From: Streptococcus himalayensis
GTDB lineage: Bacteria; Bacillota; Bacilli; Lactobacillales; Streptococcaceae
Length of the DNA: 64,000 nt
Reading direction: 5' to 3'
Assembly (NCBI RefSeq): GCF_001708305.1
Contig: NZ_CP016953.1
Location: forward strand, 825,501 to 889,500
Part shown: one piece after another, positions 52,230 through 62,882 of the stretch
Layout of the letters: every line of letters begins with the position of its first letter
Numbering within the stretch: the first letter of the stretch is position 1
Position numbers and translations under genes: made by a program
Notes under the pieces: generated by a model
Databases searched by the model: none
What the model was told of the DNA's origin: nothing
What the model saw: the letters and a program-made list of their open reading frames with translations, nothing else

Positions 52230-54623
52230 TTATTTCTCTTGCTTTAGAGGGCTGAAAAATGCTTGAATATCTTCTTCAGTCAGTCCAATCATTGGGTCGA
52301 TGGAGAGGATATTTTCTTCAGACAAAAGAAAGTTTTCCACTGGAATAGCAGACTTTTCAACAGATTTTTCCACATTTTCCACAAGGTTCTGCACAACTTC
52401 TGTGGATAACCTTGCTTGGTCATCGTCAAATCGTTCGATGAGATAGGTATTTCGAGTAGTTCCTGTGTTTTTAGTCGCATAGTCAAAAGCAGCATACTCT
52501 CCTAGGAGGATTAACTTACTTTTGGAACGTGTAATAGCGGTATAGATGAGATTGCGTTGGAGCATCCGCCTGCTTCCTAGGGTAATGGGGAGGATAACGA
52601 CAGGAAACTCACTGCCTTGGGATTTGTGGATACTCATCGCATAGGCTAGGCGAATCTTGTACCACTCGCTCCGCTGGTAGGTAATTTCATTGCCATCAAA
52701 GTTCATGGTTATTTCATCTTGTTTGGAGTCGCTATACTTAGCTGGGATAAGGTCAGTAATGTACCCCAAATCTCCGTTAAAGACATTACTTTCTGCATCG
52801 TTCACCAAATGAATAACTCGATCGCCCATTCGATAACTTTGTTCAAGATTTTCAAAAATAAGTTCATCTTTTTCCACAGGATTGAGAAGATTTTGCATGA
52901 GTTGGTTGATTTGGTCAATTCCAGCCTGTCCCCGATACATGGGGGCAAGGACTTGGACATCTGATGGTGCGATCCCGCTACGAATGGCTGCTGCGGAGAT
53001 TTTCTCAATCATGGCAGGAATATGTTCGCCCCTTGCTTCAAAATAAGAACGATCGGCCTTTTTCTCCCTAAAATCAAGAGGCAGGGCTCCGTCTCGTATT
53101 TGACTAGCAAGTGTAACAATCGTAGAATCCTCACCTTGTCGATAGATTTTTTGAAGCCTAGTTTGTGGAATAGTTGGCACTTGCAACAAATCAGCCAAGA
53201 CTTGTCCAGGACTGACCGAAGGAAGCTGGTCACTATCTCCGACAATTAAAATCTTACTATTGGTTGAAATGTTACTGAACAGCTGATTAGCTAGCCAAGT
53301 ATCCACCATGGAAAATTCATCGACGATGATAAAGTCAGCATCTAGGTAGTCATCCAAGTGGCTGGTATCATCATCTCCAGTCATGCCCAAATGCCGATGA
53401 ATGGTTGCACTTGGAAGACCTGTTAATTCATTCATGCGTCTGGCAGCGCGACCAGTTGGTGCCGCAAGGAGAATAGGGAGTTCATCTTTAGCTAGGTTAA
53501 TCTTGTGGAGCTGGGCGTAGACAGCGATAATCCCGTTGATAACGGTTGTTTTTCCTGTCCCTGGTCCTCCGGTAAGAATAAAGACCTTGTTTTGAATGGC
53601 ATCGCAGATGGCTTGCTTTTGTATGGCATCATAGCTAATCTGGGTACTTTCCTCGACTTGCCTGATTGCCTCATCAATCGTTGCTTGCTGAAATTGCTCG
53701 TTTTTTCCTTTTTCTAAAATCCGTGTCAGATGACTGCGAATGCCTTCCTCGGCAAAGTAAAGACTATTGTCAAAAATCTTCGTGCCTACATTTTGAACCT
53801 TGTCTTCTTCGATAAGGCTGGCTAATTGATTGGCGACTTGGCTAGGATCTAGCTCAATCTGTCTTGCACTTTCGAGCAGGGTAATGGTAGCTTCTAGTAA
53901 TTGTCTAGCTTCGATGTAGGTATTCCCAGTTTCCATGGAAAGGCTAAGCAAGGTATGGATAAGTCCCGCTCGAAATCGTTCTGGAGCATCGCTTTCAATC
54001 CCGAGTTTCTCCGCCAGCTGATCGGCAATTTTAAACCCAATCCCTTGAATATCTTCCACCAATTGATAAGGATATTCTTCCACGATGTCCATGGTTTCTT
54101 CCTTGTAGAAATCTTGGATTTGGAAGGCCAGTTTATTAGGAATGCCATAGTTGGCGAGTTTAGCGAGGATAAGTTCTGTTCCATAATTTTGACGGAGTTT
54201 GCTGACAAAGGCTTCACGATTGACAGCCGATAGTCCTGTGATTGTCTTTAATCTCTCAGGTTCAGCGAGGATTTTATCAATAGTATTATCCCCGTATAAA
54301 TCGACGATTTTTTGAGCTGTTTTAAGGCCAATTCCTTTGAAATGATTGCTCGAAAAATAGTTGACCAAGCCTTTTTGGCTAGGCTTTGCACGTTCATAAC
54401 GACTGAGTTTTAATTGCTGACCATATTTTGGATGTTGCACTAAATCGCCCCAAAAGGTGTACTCTTCCCCTTCTAGAACATCGGCCATGGTCCCTGTGAC
54501 AATGATTTCTGGCTCATCCAATTCACTGTTGGTTTCCTCAATTTCAAGAAGTAAAATCCGAAAAAAATTACTTGGATTTTCAAAAATAATGCGTTCAATG
54601 GTTCCTGAAATATACAGTTCCAT
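52230..54623 (-). CDS. recD2: RecD2-type SF1B DNA helicase
   Basis: A 797-residue 5'-3' helicase. There is an N-terminal OB-type domain, helix-hairpin-helix motifs (about 90-200, including FKGIGLKTAQKIVDLYG and IQGIGFKIADQLAEKLG), then Walker A GGPGTGKTTVINGI, VDEFSMVD, VGDSDQLPSVSPGQVLADLL, and the C-terminal SH3 and MSIHKSQGSEFPVVILP motif. RecD2 acts in DNA repair without RecBC. The C-terminal tail (about 745-797) is divergent and acidic. The ATG at 54623 follows AAGAGAGGAAGA. Confidence 0.93.
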   Translation of the reverse strand: MELYISGTIERIIFENPSNFFRILLLEIEETNSELDEPEIIVTGTMADVLEGEEYTFWGDLVQHPKYGQQLKLSRYERAKPSQKGLVNYFSSNHFKGIGLKTAQKIVDLYGDNTIDKILAEPERLKTITGLSAVNREAFVSKLRQNYGTELILAKLANYGIPNKLAFQIQDFYKEETMDIVEEYPYQLVEDIQGIGFKIADQLAEKLGIESDAPERFRAGLIHTLLSLSMETGNTYIEARQLLEATITLLESARQIELDPSQVANQLASLIEEDKVQNVGTKIFDNSLYFAEEGIRSHLTRILEKGKNEQFQQATIDEAIRQVEESTQISYDAIQKQAICDAIQNKVFILTGGPGTGKTTVINGIIAVYAQLHKINLAKDELPILLAAPTGRAARRMNELTGLPSATIHRHLGMTGDDDTSHLDDYLDADFIIVDEFSMVDTWLANQLFSNISTNSKILIVGDSDQLPSVSPGQVLADLLQVPTIPQTRLQKIYRQGEDSTIVTLASQIRDGALPLDFREKKADRSYFEARGEHIPAMIEKISAAAIRSGIAPSDVQVLAPMYRGQAGIDQINQLMQNLLNPVEKDELIFENLEQSYRMGDRVIHLVNDAESNVFNGDLGYITDLIPAKYSDSKQDEITMNFDGNEITYQRSEWYKIRLAYAMSIHKSQGSEFPVVILPITLGSRRMLQRNLIYTAITRSKSKLILLGEYAAFDYATKNTGTTRNTYLIERFDDDQARLSTEVVQNLVENVEKSVEKSAIPVENFLLSEENILSIDPMIGLTEEDIQAFFSPLKQEK

Positions 54624-54644
54624 ATCTTCCTCTCTTCTGATAAA

Positions 54645-54700
54645 AAAGAAGGAATGAGACAGGAGTCACACGGGCTCTGTCCCACCCCTTTCTTGGTGTG
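54645..54700 (-). terminator. lepB terminator (TGAGACAG/CTGTCTCA-type repeat)
   Basis: On the minus strand GGGGTGGGACAG pairs with CTGTCTCATTCC (with G-U pairs) around about 14 bases, then TTCTTTTTT. It belongs to the same TGAGACA-type family as the elements near 6.5 and 8.9 kb. Confidence 0.65.
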
Positions 54701-54705
54701 GTTTG

Positions 54706-55329
54706 TTAAAAGGTGCCAATTCGCTTGAATGGCCAGAAACGAACCTTGGCCTCGCCTTGGATTTGTTCTGCTTTGAAGGTTCCGACCTGACGACTATCTT
54801 TTGAGACAATTCGGTCATCTCCTAACAGTAAATATTCCCCTTGAGGGACTTCAATCGTGAAGTTAGGATTGCCCTCTTTATCAACTGTAAAGGCTTGAAC
54901 GTTTTGAGCCAAACGCTGGAAGAAACTATTATAGGAGTAGGTACTTTGCAAGCGATCGTCCTTGAATTTTTCCATATAGTCTGTTAGGTAAGGTTCATCC
55001 GTTTTTTCACCGTTAATGTAGAGCTGGTCGTTCTCATAGCGAATTGTATCTCCAGGCATACCAATTACCCGCTTGACAATTTGCTTTTCTTTGCCGTCGT
55101 CATCTGTTTCTTTTGCAACGACAATATCAAAGCGGTCAATCGGCGTTACCTTGACAATCACCAGGCGTTCTTTATCAGCAAGCGTTGGGTCCATAGAGTG
55201 ACCATCGACCACAACGAGATTCCAAACAAAAATGATGGATAGATAACCTAGAGCCATGGTCAGGCTAAAGAGCCCCCATTCTGCTATAAAGCGGGCAAAA
55301 GCCCCTTGTTTTCGATTTTGTCTTCTCAT
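54706..55329 (-). CDS. lepB: Signal peptidase I
   Basis: A 207-residue membrane-anchored serine protease. One N-terminal membrane segment (about 18-41) leads to the catalytic Ser 45 in VDGHSMDPTL, Lys 86 in IVKRVIGMPGD, and the YLLLGDDRIVSKDSRQVG box. It cleaves secretory signal peptides. The start at 55329 overlaps nothing and is 3 bp from rnhC, so the two are co-transcribed. Length is standard for streptococci. Confidence 0.95.
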   Translation of the reverse strand: MRRQNRKQGAFARFIAEWGLFSLTMALGYLSIIFVWNLVVVDGHSMDPTLADKERLVIVKVTPIDRFDIVVAKETDDDGKEKQIVKRVIGMPGDTIRYENDQLYINGEKTDEPYLTDYMEKFKDDRLQSTYSYNSFFQRLAQNVQAFTVDKEGNPNFTIEVPQGEYLLLGDDRIVSKDSRQVGTFKAEQIQGEAKVRFWPFKRIGTF

Positions 55330-55332
55330 AGC

Positions 55333-56223
55333 TTACCTTTCTAGTAACTGTTTAATTTTTTCTGTATTTTTAAAGTGTAGTTTAGCAGTTTGCTGCAAAC
55401 CGTTCATACCGCAAGCAGCAAGGACTTTCTTTCCGACCTGGTCTGACTTACTACCAGCCCCACTTGGCAAGGGATAGCCGAACTCTTGACTGAGTTGCTC
55501 CAGATTTTCTAAAAATAAATCTCTGGCTAAAATGGAGCTAACAGCGACTGCCAAATATTTGCCCTCGGCCTTTTCTTCCAAGCTGATTGGATTAGCAAAG
55601 TGATTGCGTTCGTTTTGAAGGTAGTTTTGATAATTTTTTAAACTGGTAAAGGCATCAATCACAATTTTTTGTGGGGTCACACCTTGCTTGAGCAGGAGGT
55701 AAATAGCTTGATTGTGGAGAGCAACCTTGACAGAAACGGCATTGTAGCCAGAATCAATGACTTCGTTGTATTTTTTAGGACTGAGTAGCAGGGCTTGGTG
55801 CTGGATTTTTTCCTTTAAGAGCGGTGCTAATTGCCGAATTTTTGAATCGGTTAGGGTCTTTGAATCTCCTACTCCTAGCTTTTTTAAAAATTCGTGCTGG
55901 TCAGGAGTGACAAAGGAAGCAACAACGGCGATACCTCCAAAGTAGGAACCATTTCCAACTTCGTCTGTTCCAATCAAGGGTAAATCTTGTCTCGAATCTC
56001 TGTCTTTTTGCCCAGAAGCCTGGTAGCCAAAACTTTTAGCGACCTCTTGAGCACGACCACCTTGAATGAGGACCTTTCCAGAAGTATAGATAGAAACAGT
56101 TGCTTGCTGTAATCTAAAAAAATAACGTATATATTGATTGTTGCTAGGAGACAACTGATCCTTGTATTTCTTTACAAAGTCTTGGATTGTTGTCTCGCTA
56201 GGAGTAAGGCTAATACTATCCAT
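55333..56223 (-). CDS. rnhC: Ribonuclease HIII
   Basis: A 296-residue enzyme removing RNA from RNA:DNA hybrids. The N-terminal TBP-like hybrid-binding domain (1-80) and the catalytic core [18 protein letters not shown] carry the DE metal pair; [13 protein letters not shown] and [10 protein letters not shown] follow. Length matches RNase HIII rather than HII. It is transcribed away from zapA from a TATAAT near 56230-56235. It is 3 bp upstream of lepB. Confidence 0.95.
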   Translation of the reverse strand: MDSISLTPSETTIQDFVKKYKDQLSPSNNQYIRYFFRLQQATVSIYTSGKVLIQGGRAQEVAKSFGYQASGQKDRDSRQDLPLIGTDEVGNGSYFGGIAVVASFVTPDQHEFLKKLGVGDSKTLTDSKIRQLAPLLKEKIQHQALLLSPKKYNEVIDSGYNAVSVKVALHNQAIYLLLKQGVTPQKIVIDAFTSLKNYQNYLQNERNHFANPISLEEKAEGKYLAVAVSSILARDLFLENLEQLSQEFGYPLPSGAGSKSDQVGKKVLAACGMNGLQQTAKLHFKNTEKIKQLLER

Positions 56224-56275
56224 GGCATTTATTATATCATAAAACCCATAAAAAACACTGAAAATACTATAAAAA

Positions 56276-56304
56276 CTGACAAAATCTTGTCTTTTTGGTA
56301 TAAT
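56276..56304 (+). promoter_or_regulatory. zapA-cvpA promoter
   Basis: CTGACA (56276-56281), 17 bp, TATAAT (56299-56304); zapA starts 18 bp later. Confidence 0.7.
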
Positions 56305-56321
56305 ATCTTGAGGTGAAATTT

Positions 56322-56627
56322 ATGGCAAATCTAAATCGATACAAATTTACATTTGGAAAGAAAAGCTTAACCCTAACAACTGAACACGAGAATTTGTTTA
56401 TGGAAGAGGTCGAAAAAGTCGCACGGGAGAAATATGCAGCGATCAAGGAAAGTATGCCAACTGCTGATGATGAAACTCTGGCGATTTTATTAGCGGTGAA
56501 CACACTGGCAACTCAATTAGAACGGGAGATTGCTGTCGATGATATGGAGCAGGAATTAGAGAGTTTGCGGAAAAAAGTTGTAGAAAAGGCTCAGAAAGAA
56601 GCACTCGAAGATGAGGAGAGTAAATGA
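56322..56627 (+). CDS. zapA: ZapA-family cell division protein
   Basis: A 101-residue protein starting MANLNRYKFTFGKKSLTLTT, with a helical C-terminus (VEKVAREKYAAIKESMPTAD, then coiled-coil NTLATQLEREIAVDDMEQEL). This is the ZapA/YshA pattern that stabilises FtsZ polymers. GAGGTG precedes the ATG; an alternate upstream GTG is less likely. It overlaps cvpA by 4 bp, so the two genes are coupled. Confidence 0.85.
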   Translation: MANLNRYKFTFGKKSLTLTTEHENLFMEEVEKVAREKYAAIKESMPTADDETLAILLAVNTLATQLEREIAVDDMEQELESLRKKVVEKAQKEALEDEESK

Positions 56628-57172
56628 TTTCCATCGTTTTAGTTTTAATCCTAGCTTGGAGTTTTTATATCGGTTATAGCCGCGGTCTAATCTTGCAGGG
56701 TTTCTACACCTTTATGGCAGTTCTTGCAGGCGTCATCGCCAGCCAACTTTATAGATCGTTTGCACAACAAATCAGTCTCTTGGTTCCGTATGCCAATCCT
56801 CAAAATGGAGCGACGACGTATTTCTTTTCCAGTCAACAGATTTTTGAGTTGGATCAGGTATTCTATGCGGGTTTGGCCTTTTTAATACTATATACAATAG
56901 TATATAGCTTGGGACGTTTTGTAGGTATTTTCTTGCATTTACTACCATTGCGGTACTTGGATGAGCGAACCTATAATGTGGCAGCAGGTCTTTGTTCTGT
57001 GTTTGTAACCCTGTTTGGCTTGCAAATGATGTTGACCGTTTTAGCGACAATCCCTATGGACTTGGTACAAACCCACTTGAATAATAGTGGCTTGGTTCGT
57101 TTTTTAGTCAATCACGTGCCGATTACGACCAGCCTATTAAAAAACCTTTGGGTGACAAAGATTATTGGATAA
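56624..57172 (+). CDS. cvpA: CvpA-family membrane protein
   Basis: A 182-residue protein with four hydrophobic segments: ISIVLVLILAWSFYIGYSRG, GFYTFMAVLAGVIAS, VFYAGLAFLILYTIVYSLG and YNVAAGLCSVFVTLFGLQMM. GYSRGLILQGFYT is typical of CvpA/YshB. E. coli CvpA is linked to colicin V secretion and envelope defence; the role in streptococci is unknown. It overlaps zapA and is 55 bp before mutS2, the usual zapA-cvpA-mutS2 order. Confidence 0.87.
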   Translation: MISIVLVLILAWSFYIGYSRGLILQGFYTFMAVLAGVIASQLYRSFAQQISLLVPYANPQNGATTYFFSSQQIFELDQVFYAGLAFLILYTIVYSLGRFVGIFLHLLPLRYLDERTYNVAAGLCSVFVTLFGLQMMLTVLATIPMDLVQTHLNNSGLVRFLVNHVPITTSLLKNLWVTKIIG

Positions 57173-57227
57173 GAGATAAACTCAGTTGGCCAGCTAGCTG
57201 AGTTTCTTTACATAAAGAGGAAAAAAG

Positions 57228-59561
57228 ATGAATCAGAAGATATTAGAAACCTTGGAATTTCAAAAAGTCAAGGCTTTATTCACTCCCTACTTAGTGACAG
57301 AGCAGGGGCAAAAGGAGTTGGCGGAGCTTGTGCCGACAGATAAGGCTGACAAGATTGAAACAGCCTTTTTAGAAATGCAGGAAATGCAGGCTATTTTTGT
57401 AGAAGAGCCTCATTTTTCTCTGGGAGCCACAAAGGACATTACAGCCATTGTCAAACGCTTGGAATTAGAGAGTGATTTGAACATTGAGGAATTTTTGGTA
57501 CTCAAGCGAGTATTGATGGTTAGTCATGACTTGGTGGACTTTTATGCTGAATTAGAAAATGTTCGCTTGGAACGCTTGGCACGTTTATTTGAGAATTTAG
57601 TTGATTTTCCCGCATTACAAGGGAGTTTACAGGCCATCAATGACGGTGGCTTTGTAGAGAGTTTCGCCAGCGAAAATCTAGCACGAATTCGGAGAAATAT
57701 TCAAGAAAAGGAACATCAAGTACGGGAGATTTTGCAGGATATTCTCAAAAATAAAGGAGATATGCTAGCAGACCAAGTCGTTGCCAGTCGAAATGGTAGG
57801 AATGTATTGCCAGTCAAAAACACCTACCGCAACCGAATTTCAGGAGTTGTTCATGATATTTCAGCGAGTGGAAATACGGTTTACATCGAGCCTCGAGCCG
57901 TGGTGAATCTTAATGAGGAAATCGCCAGTCATAAGGCAGATGAACGTTACGAAATTTTACGAATTTTAGAAGAACTATCCGCTATGATTCGTCCCCAAGC
58001 AAGAGAAATTGCAAACAATGCTTGGATTATTGGGCACTTAGATTTGACAAGTGCCAAGGTTCGATTTTTGCAAGACTATCGGGCTGTGGTACCGACATTA
58101 TCTAAAGAGCAAAACGTCCAGCTCCTCAATGTTCGGCATCCTTTGGTCGAAAATGCGGTTGCAAATGATCTATATTTTGGAGACGATTTATCCGCCCTTG
58201 TAATCACAGGGCCTAACACGGGTGGTAAGACCATCATGCTAAAAACCCTTGGCTTAGCTCAACTGATGGGACAGGCAGGTTTGCCAATCTTAGCAGAGAA
58301 GGGAAGTCGTATTGGACTTTTTCGTCAAGTGTTTGCTGATATTGGGGATGAGCAATCAATTGAGCAAAGCTTGTCAACTTTTTCTAGTCACATGACCAAC
58401 ATCGTCTCTATTTTGGAGCGCGTGGATGAGCAATCTTTGGTGCTCTTTGATGAATTAGGGGCAGGGACAGATCCGCAAGAAGGAGCTGCCCTTGCAATTG
58501 CTATTTTGGAAGATTTGCGTCTTCGAGGGATTAAAACGATGGCAACCACTCATTATTCAGAGTTGAAGGCTTACGGAATTGAAACTAAAGGAGTGCAAAA
58601 TGCTAGTATGGAGTTTGACACCAATAGTCTGCGGCCTACATATCGATTTATGCAGGGAGTTCCGGGTCGTTCCAATGCCTTTGAAATTGCTAGACGCTTA
58701 GGGTTGATGGATATTATTGTCCGAGAAGCTGAGGAGTTAACAGATACCGATAACGATGTGAATCGTATTATTGAGCAGCTAGAAGAGCAAACCTTGGAAA
58801 GTCGCAAACGATTAGAGCATATCCGTGAAGTCGAGCAAGACAATCTCAAATTCAATCGTGTACTCAAAAAACTCTACCATGAGCTCCATCGAGAAAAAGA
58901 AACAGAGCTCAACAAAGCTCGCTTAGAAGCCAAAGAAATTGTGGATATGGCTTTGGTTGAGAGTGATAGTATTTTGCAAACTCTTCACCAGAAAGCAAGC
59001 CTCAAACCCCATGAAATTATCGAAGCTAAAAAACAGTTAAAACAGCTAGCACCAGAAGTGGTGGACTTATCAAAAAATAAGGTGTTAAAGCAAGCCAAGA
59101 AAAAACGTCAACCAAGGATTGGTGACGCGATTATTGTCACGAGTTATGGTCAGCGTGGTAGTCTTGTTAAACAGCTAAAAGATGGCCGTTGGGAAGCACA
59201 AGTTGGACTTATTAAGATGACTTTGGAGGAGAAAGAGTTTGATCTTGTAAAAGTAGAAAAGGAAGAAACACCAAAGAAAAAACAGGTGAATGTGGTGAAA
59301 CGTGCGAGTGGCAGAGGTCCGAGTGCCCGTTTGGATTTACGTGGCAAACGTTATGAAGAGGCCATGCAAGAATTGGATGAATTTATTGATCAAGCCTTAC
59401 TGAACAATATGGCACAAGTGGATATTATCCATGGTATCGGAACAGGTGTCATTCGTGAAGGTGTTACCAAGTACCTTCGCCGCAACAAACACATTAAAGA
59501 ATTTGGGTATGCACCGCAGAGTGCGGGAGGATCGGGCTGTACGATTGTAGTGTTTAAGTAG
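57228..59561 (+). CDS. mutS2: MutS2 endonuclease / ribosome-rescue ATPase
   Basis: A 777-residue protein. A core and lever domain (1-300) precede the ABC ATPase with TGPNTGGKT at 327-335, [35 protein letters not shown] and [15 protein letters not shown]-like segment lies near 630-680. The C-terminal Smr domain (about 702-777) begins [19 protein letters not shown] and has [12 protein letters not shown]. MutS2 suppresses homologous recombination and splits collided ribosomes. Length is normal; no mismatch-recognition domain is present. Confidence 0.95.
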   Translation: MNQKILETLEFQKVKALFTPYLVTEQGQKELAELVPTDKADKIETAFLEMQEMQAIFVEEPHFSLGATKDITAIVKRLELESDLNIEEFLVLKRVLMVSHDLVDFYAELENVRLERLARLFENLVDFPALQGSLQAINDGGFVESFASENLARIRRNIQEKEHQVREILQDILKNKGDMLADQVVASRNGRNVLPVKNTYRNRISGVVHDISASGNTVYIEPRAVVNLNEEIASHKADERYEILRILEELSAMIRPQAREIANNAWIIGHLDLTSAKVRFLQDYRAVVPTLSKEQNVQLLNVRHPLVENAVANDLYFGDDLSALVITGPNTGGKTIMLKTLGLAQLMGQAGLPILAEKGSRIGLFRQVFADIGDEQSIEQSLSTFSSHMTNIVSILERVDEQSLVLFDELGAGTDPQEGAALAIAILEDLRLRGIKTMATTHYSELKAYGIETKGVQNASMEFDTNSLRPTYRFMQGVPGRSNAFEIARRLGLMDIIVREAEELTDTDNDVNRIIEQLEEQTLESRKRLEHIREVEQDNLKFNRVLKKLYHELHREKETELNKARLEAKEIVDMALVESDSILQTLHQKASLKPHEIIEAKKQLKQLAPEVVDLSKNKVLKQAKKKRQPRIGDAIIVTSYGQRGSLVKQLKDGRWEAQVGLIKMTLEEKEFDLVKVEKEETPKKKQVNVVKRASGRGPSARLDLRGKRYEEAMQELDEFIDQALLNNMAQVDIIHGIGTGVIREGVTKYLRRNKHIKEFGYAPQSAGGSGCTIVVFK

Positions 59562-59676
59562 AATTCTCTTCGCTACTCGATCGTAGGAAACAAGGTTAGG
59601 ATATCTTCTCTCAACCTCGTTTTTAGTGTTAATGTACAATAAAAATGTTAAATAGATAAAAACAAGAGGATTTGCC

Positions 59677-60069
59677 ATGGAATTTAATACACTAATCCCA
59701 GAATTATCAGTATTTGATGTCACACAAACCAAAGAATTTTATCAAAAATTGGGATTTCAGATAGAATATGAGCGAGAAGAAGAAAATTTTGTATTTATGT
59801 CTTTCCAAGGTAGCCAGTTTATGTTTGAACAAATCCATGAGGACGGATGGAATATCGGCGAGTTAAAGTATCCCTTAGGCCGAGGCATCAATTTTTCAAT
59901 TGTGAGCAGTCATATTGAAGAACTCTATAATCTGGTAAAAACTGAGCATCTAGAAATTTATAGAGGATTAACCAGAAGTACTTATATGGTCGGACATGTG
60001 GCAGAAGAGCAGATGGAGTTTCTCATTCAAGACCCTAATGGGTATCTATTAAGATTTACAAATGGATAA
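59677..60069 (+). CDS. VOC-family (bleomycin-resistance-like) protein
   Basis: A 130-residue protein of the glyoxalase/bleomycin-resistance fold: LIPELSVFDVTQTKEFYQKLG, FMSFQGSQFMFEQ and FLIQDPNGYLLRFTNG give the paired beta-alpha-beta-beta-beta units. Bleomycin-binding members of this size sequester the drug as dimers; whether this one does is unknown. AAGAGG precedes the ATG. It is a single gene between mutS2 and trxA. Confidence 0.8.
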   Translation: MEFNTLIPELSVFDVTQTKEFYQKLGFQIEYEREEENFVFMSFQGSQFMFEQIHEDGWNIGELKYPLGRGINFSIVSSHIEELYNLVKTEHLEIYRGLTRSTYMVGHVAEEQMEFLIQDPNGYLLRFTNG

Positions 60070-60182
60070 TTGTCATCTGTCGTATTTTGTTACATTTAAA
60101 AAAACAAACTTTTAGCATTATCCTGATTTTAAATATTGAATGAAGGAAATCACTATATAAGATGATAGACGTAGCAAATATT

Positions 60183-60210
60183 TTGAAAAAGCTTTCTTTT
60201 ATAGTAGAAT
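60183..60210 (+). promoter_or_regulatory. trxA promoter
   Basis: TTGAAA (60183-60188), 16 bp, TAGAAT (60205-60210); AAAAAGGAG follows before trxA. Confidence 0.55.
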
Positions 60211-60240
60211 AACAGTACAAATAGAAAAAGGAGAACAACT

Positions 60241-60555
60241 ATGGTTCAAGCAGTTACTGATGCAAATTTCGTAGAGGAAACGAAAGAAGGTCTTGTTTTG
60301 ATTGATTTTTGGGCAACTTGGTGTGGTCCATGCCGGATGCAGGCCCCTATTTTAGAGCAATTAGCGGAAGAAATTCACGAAGATGACTTGAAAATTCTGA
60401 AAATGGATGTGGATGAAAATCCAAACACAGCCCGTGAATTTGGGATTATGTCAATCCCAACTCTTCTCTTTAAAAAAGACGGACAAGTTGTCAAACAGGT
60501 AGCAGGAGTGCATACGAAAGAGCAATTAAAAGCTTTCATCGCAGAGCTTAGCTAA
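60241..60555 (+). CDS. trxA: Thioredoxin
   Basis: A 104-residue thioredoxin with active site WCGPC (Cys 28 and Cys 31), preceded by IDFWATWCGP and followed by the cis-proline motif SIPTLLFKKDG. It keeps cytoplasmic proteins reduced using thioredoxin reductase. Length is standard. It has its own promoter and terminator. Confidence 0.95.
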   Translation: MVQAVTDANFVEETKEGLVLIDFWATWCGPCRMQAPILEQLAEEIHEDDLKILKMDVDENPNTAREFGIMSIPTLLFKKDGQVVKQVAGVHTKEQLKAFIAELS

Positions 60556-60571
60556 GAAATATAAGAAGTAG

Positions 60572-60596
60572 CCAGTCAGTCGTTGACTGGTTTTTC
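60572..60596 (+). terminator. trxA terminator
   Basis: CCAGTCA (60572-60578), GTCGT, TGACTGG (60584-60590), then TTTTTC. Confidence 0.8.
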
Positions 60597-60897
60597 TTAT
60601 TCTATGCTAGAAATAGATTAGTAAATTTAAATTGATTTTACCCCTATGTATAGAGATTTTAAGATAGTTTAAACATCAATATAGAAATAATAGTTTCTAA
60701 TCTTTTGAGTAGAATGATAAAAAAGAGATACCTATTCTAACTATCGATCCTATATTGAAAAGATTATTGAAATCAGTCTTCAAGAAGAAGAAAGGTAAGG
60801 GGGTGATGGGAAAGTTGTTTTAGAGGGGGAATTAGAATTAATGGAAGAAAAGAATGAAAAAAGTTCAAAAAAAAACAAAAAAAAAAGAAAAAAAGTG
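60597..60897. other. Gene-free stretch with A-rich upstream element
   Basis: No gene seen. Bases from about 60855 to 60896 are almost all A with a few other bases, directly upstream of the rRNA -35, as in UP elements that boost rRNA promoters. Confidence 0.5.
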
Positions 60898-60926
60898 TTG
60901 ACAAAGGAATGGATAGGTGATATACT
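60898..60926 (+). promoter_or_regulatory. rRNA operon promoter
   Basis: TTGACA (60898-60903), exactly 17 bp, TATACT (60921-60926). The leader to 16S holds a CGCGAGAGAGCG hairpin and a box-A-like TGAAAACTGAACAAG segment. Confidence 0.8.
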
Positions 60927-61074
60927 AAGATAGTTGTCGCGAGAGAGCGACAAAGACCTTTGAAAACTGAACAAGACGAACCAATGTGCAGGGCGACTGA
61001 GCGAAAGCTTAGTCAGTCAAACACAAGAAACAATAAATCTGTCGGTGGACAGAATGAGTGAAGAGCTCAAACTT

Positions 61075-62628
<1,554 letters not shown>

Positions 62629-62676
62629 AAAAGGAACTGCATATTGGTCGTCATGTTTAGTTTTGAGAGGTCTTGT

Positions 62677-62749
62677 GGGGCCTTAGCTCAGCTGGGAGAG
62701 CGCCTGCTTTGCACGCAGGAGGTCAGCGGTTCGATCCCGCTAGGCTCCA
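62677..62749 (+). tRNA. tRNA-Ala (anticodon TGC)
   Basis: 73 bases, GGGGCCTTAGCTCAGCTGG start and AGGCTCCA end, acceptor stem with one G-U. The anticodon loop TTTGCAC gives TGC. It lies between 16S and 23S as usual in streptococci. The CCA is not encoded. Confidence 0.97.
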
Positions 62750-62882
62750 TACAACTGGAGACAGTTGTAGAGATTTGCACATTGAAAATTGAATATCTAT
62801 ATCAAATAGTAACAAGAAAATAAACCGAAAACGCTGTGAATTAATGAGTTTTCTAATTTGAAAGAATTAGGTTAAGAAATAA

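Noticed and set aside
60780..60974. Minus-strand frame before the rRNA operon
   Set aside because: Low-complexity Phe/Leu/Ser product from the A-rich upstream element; overlaps the rRNA promoter.
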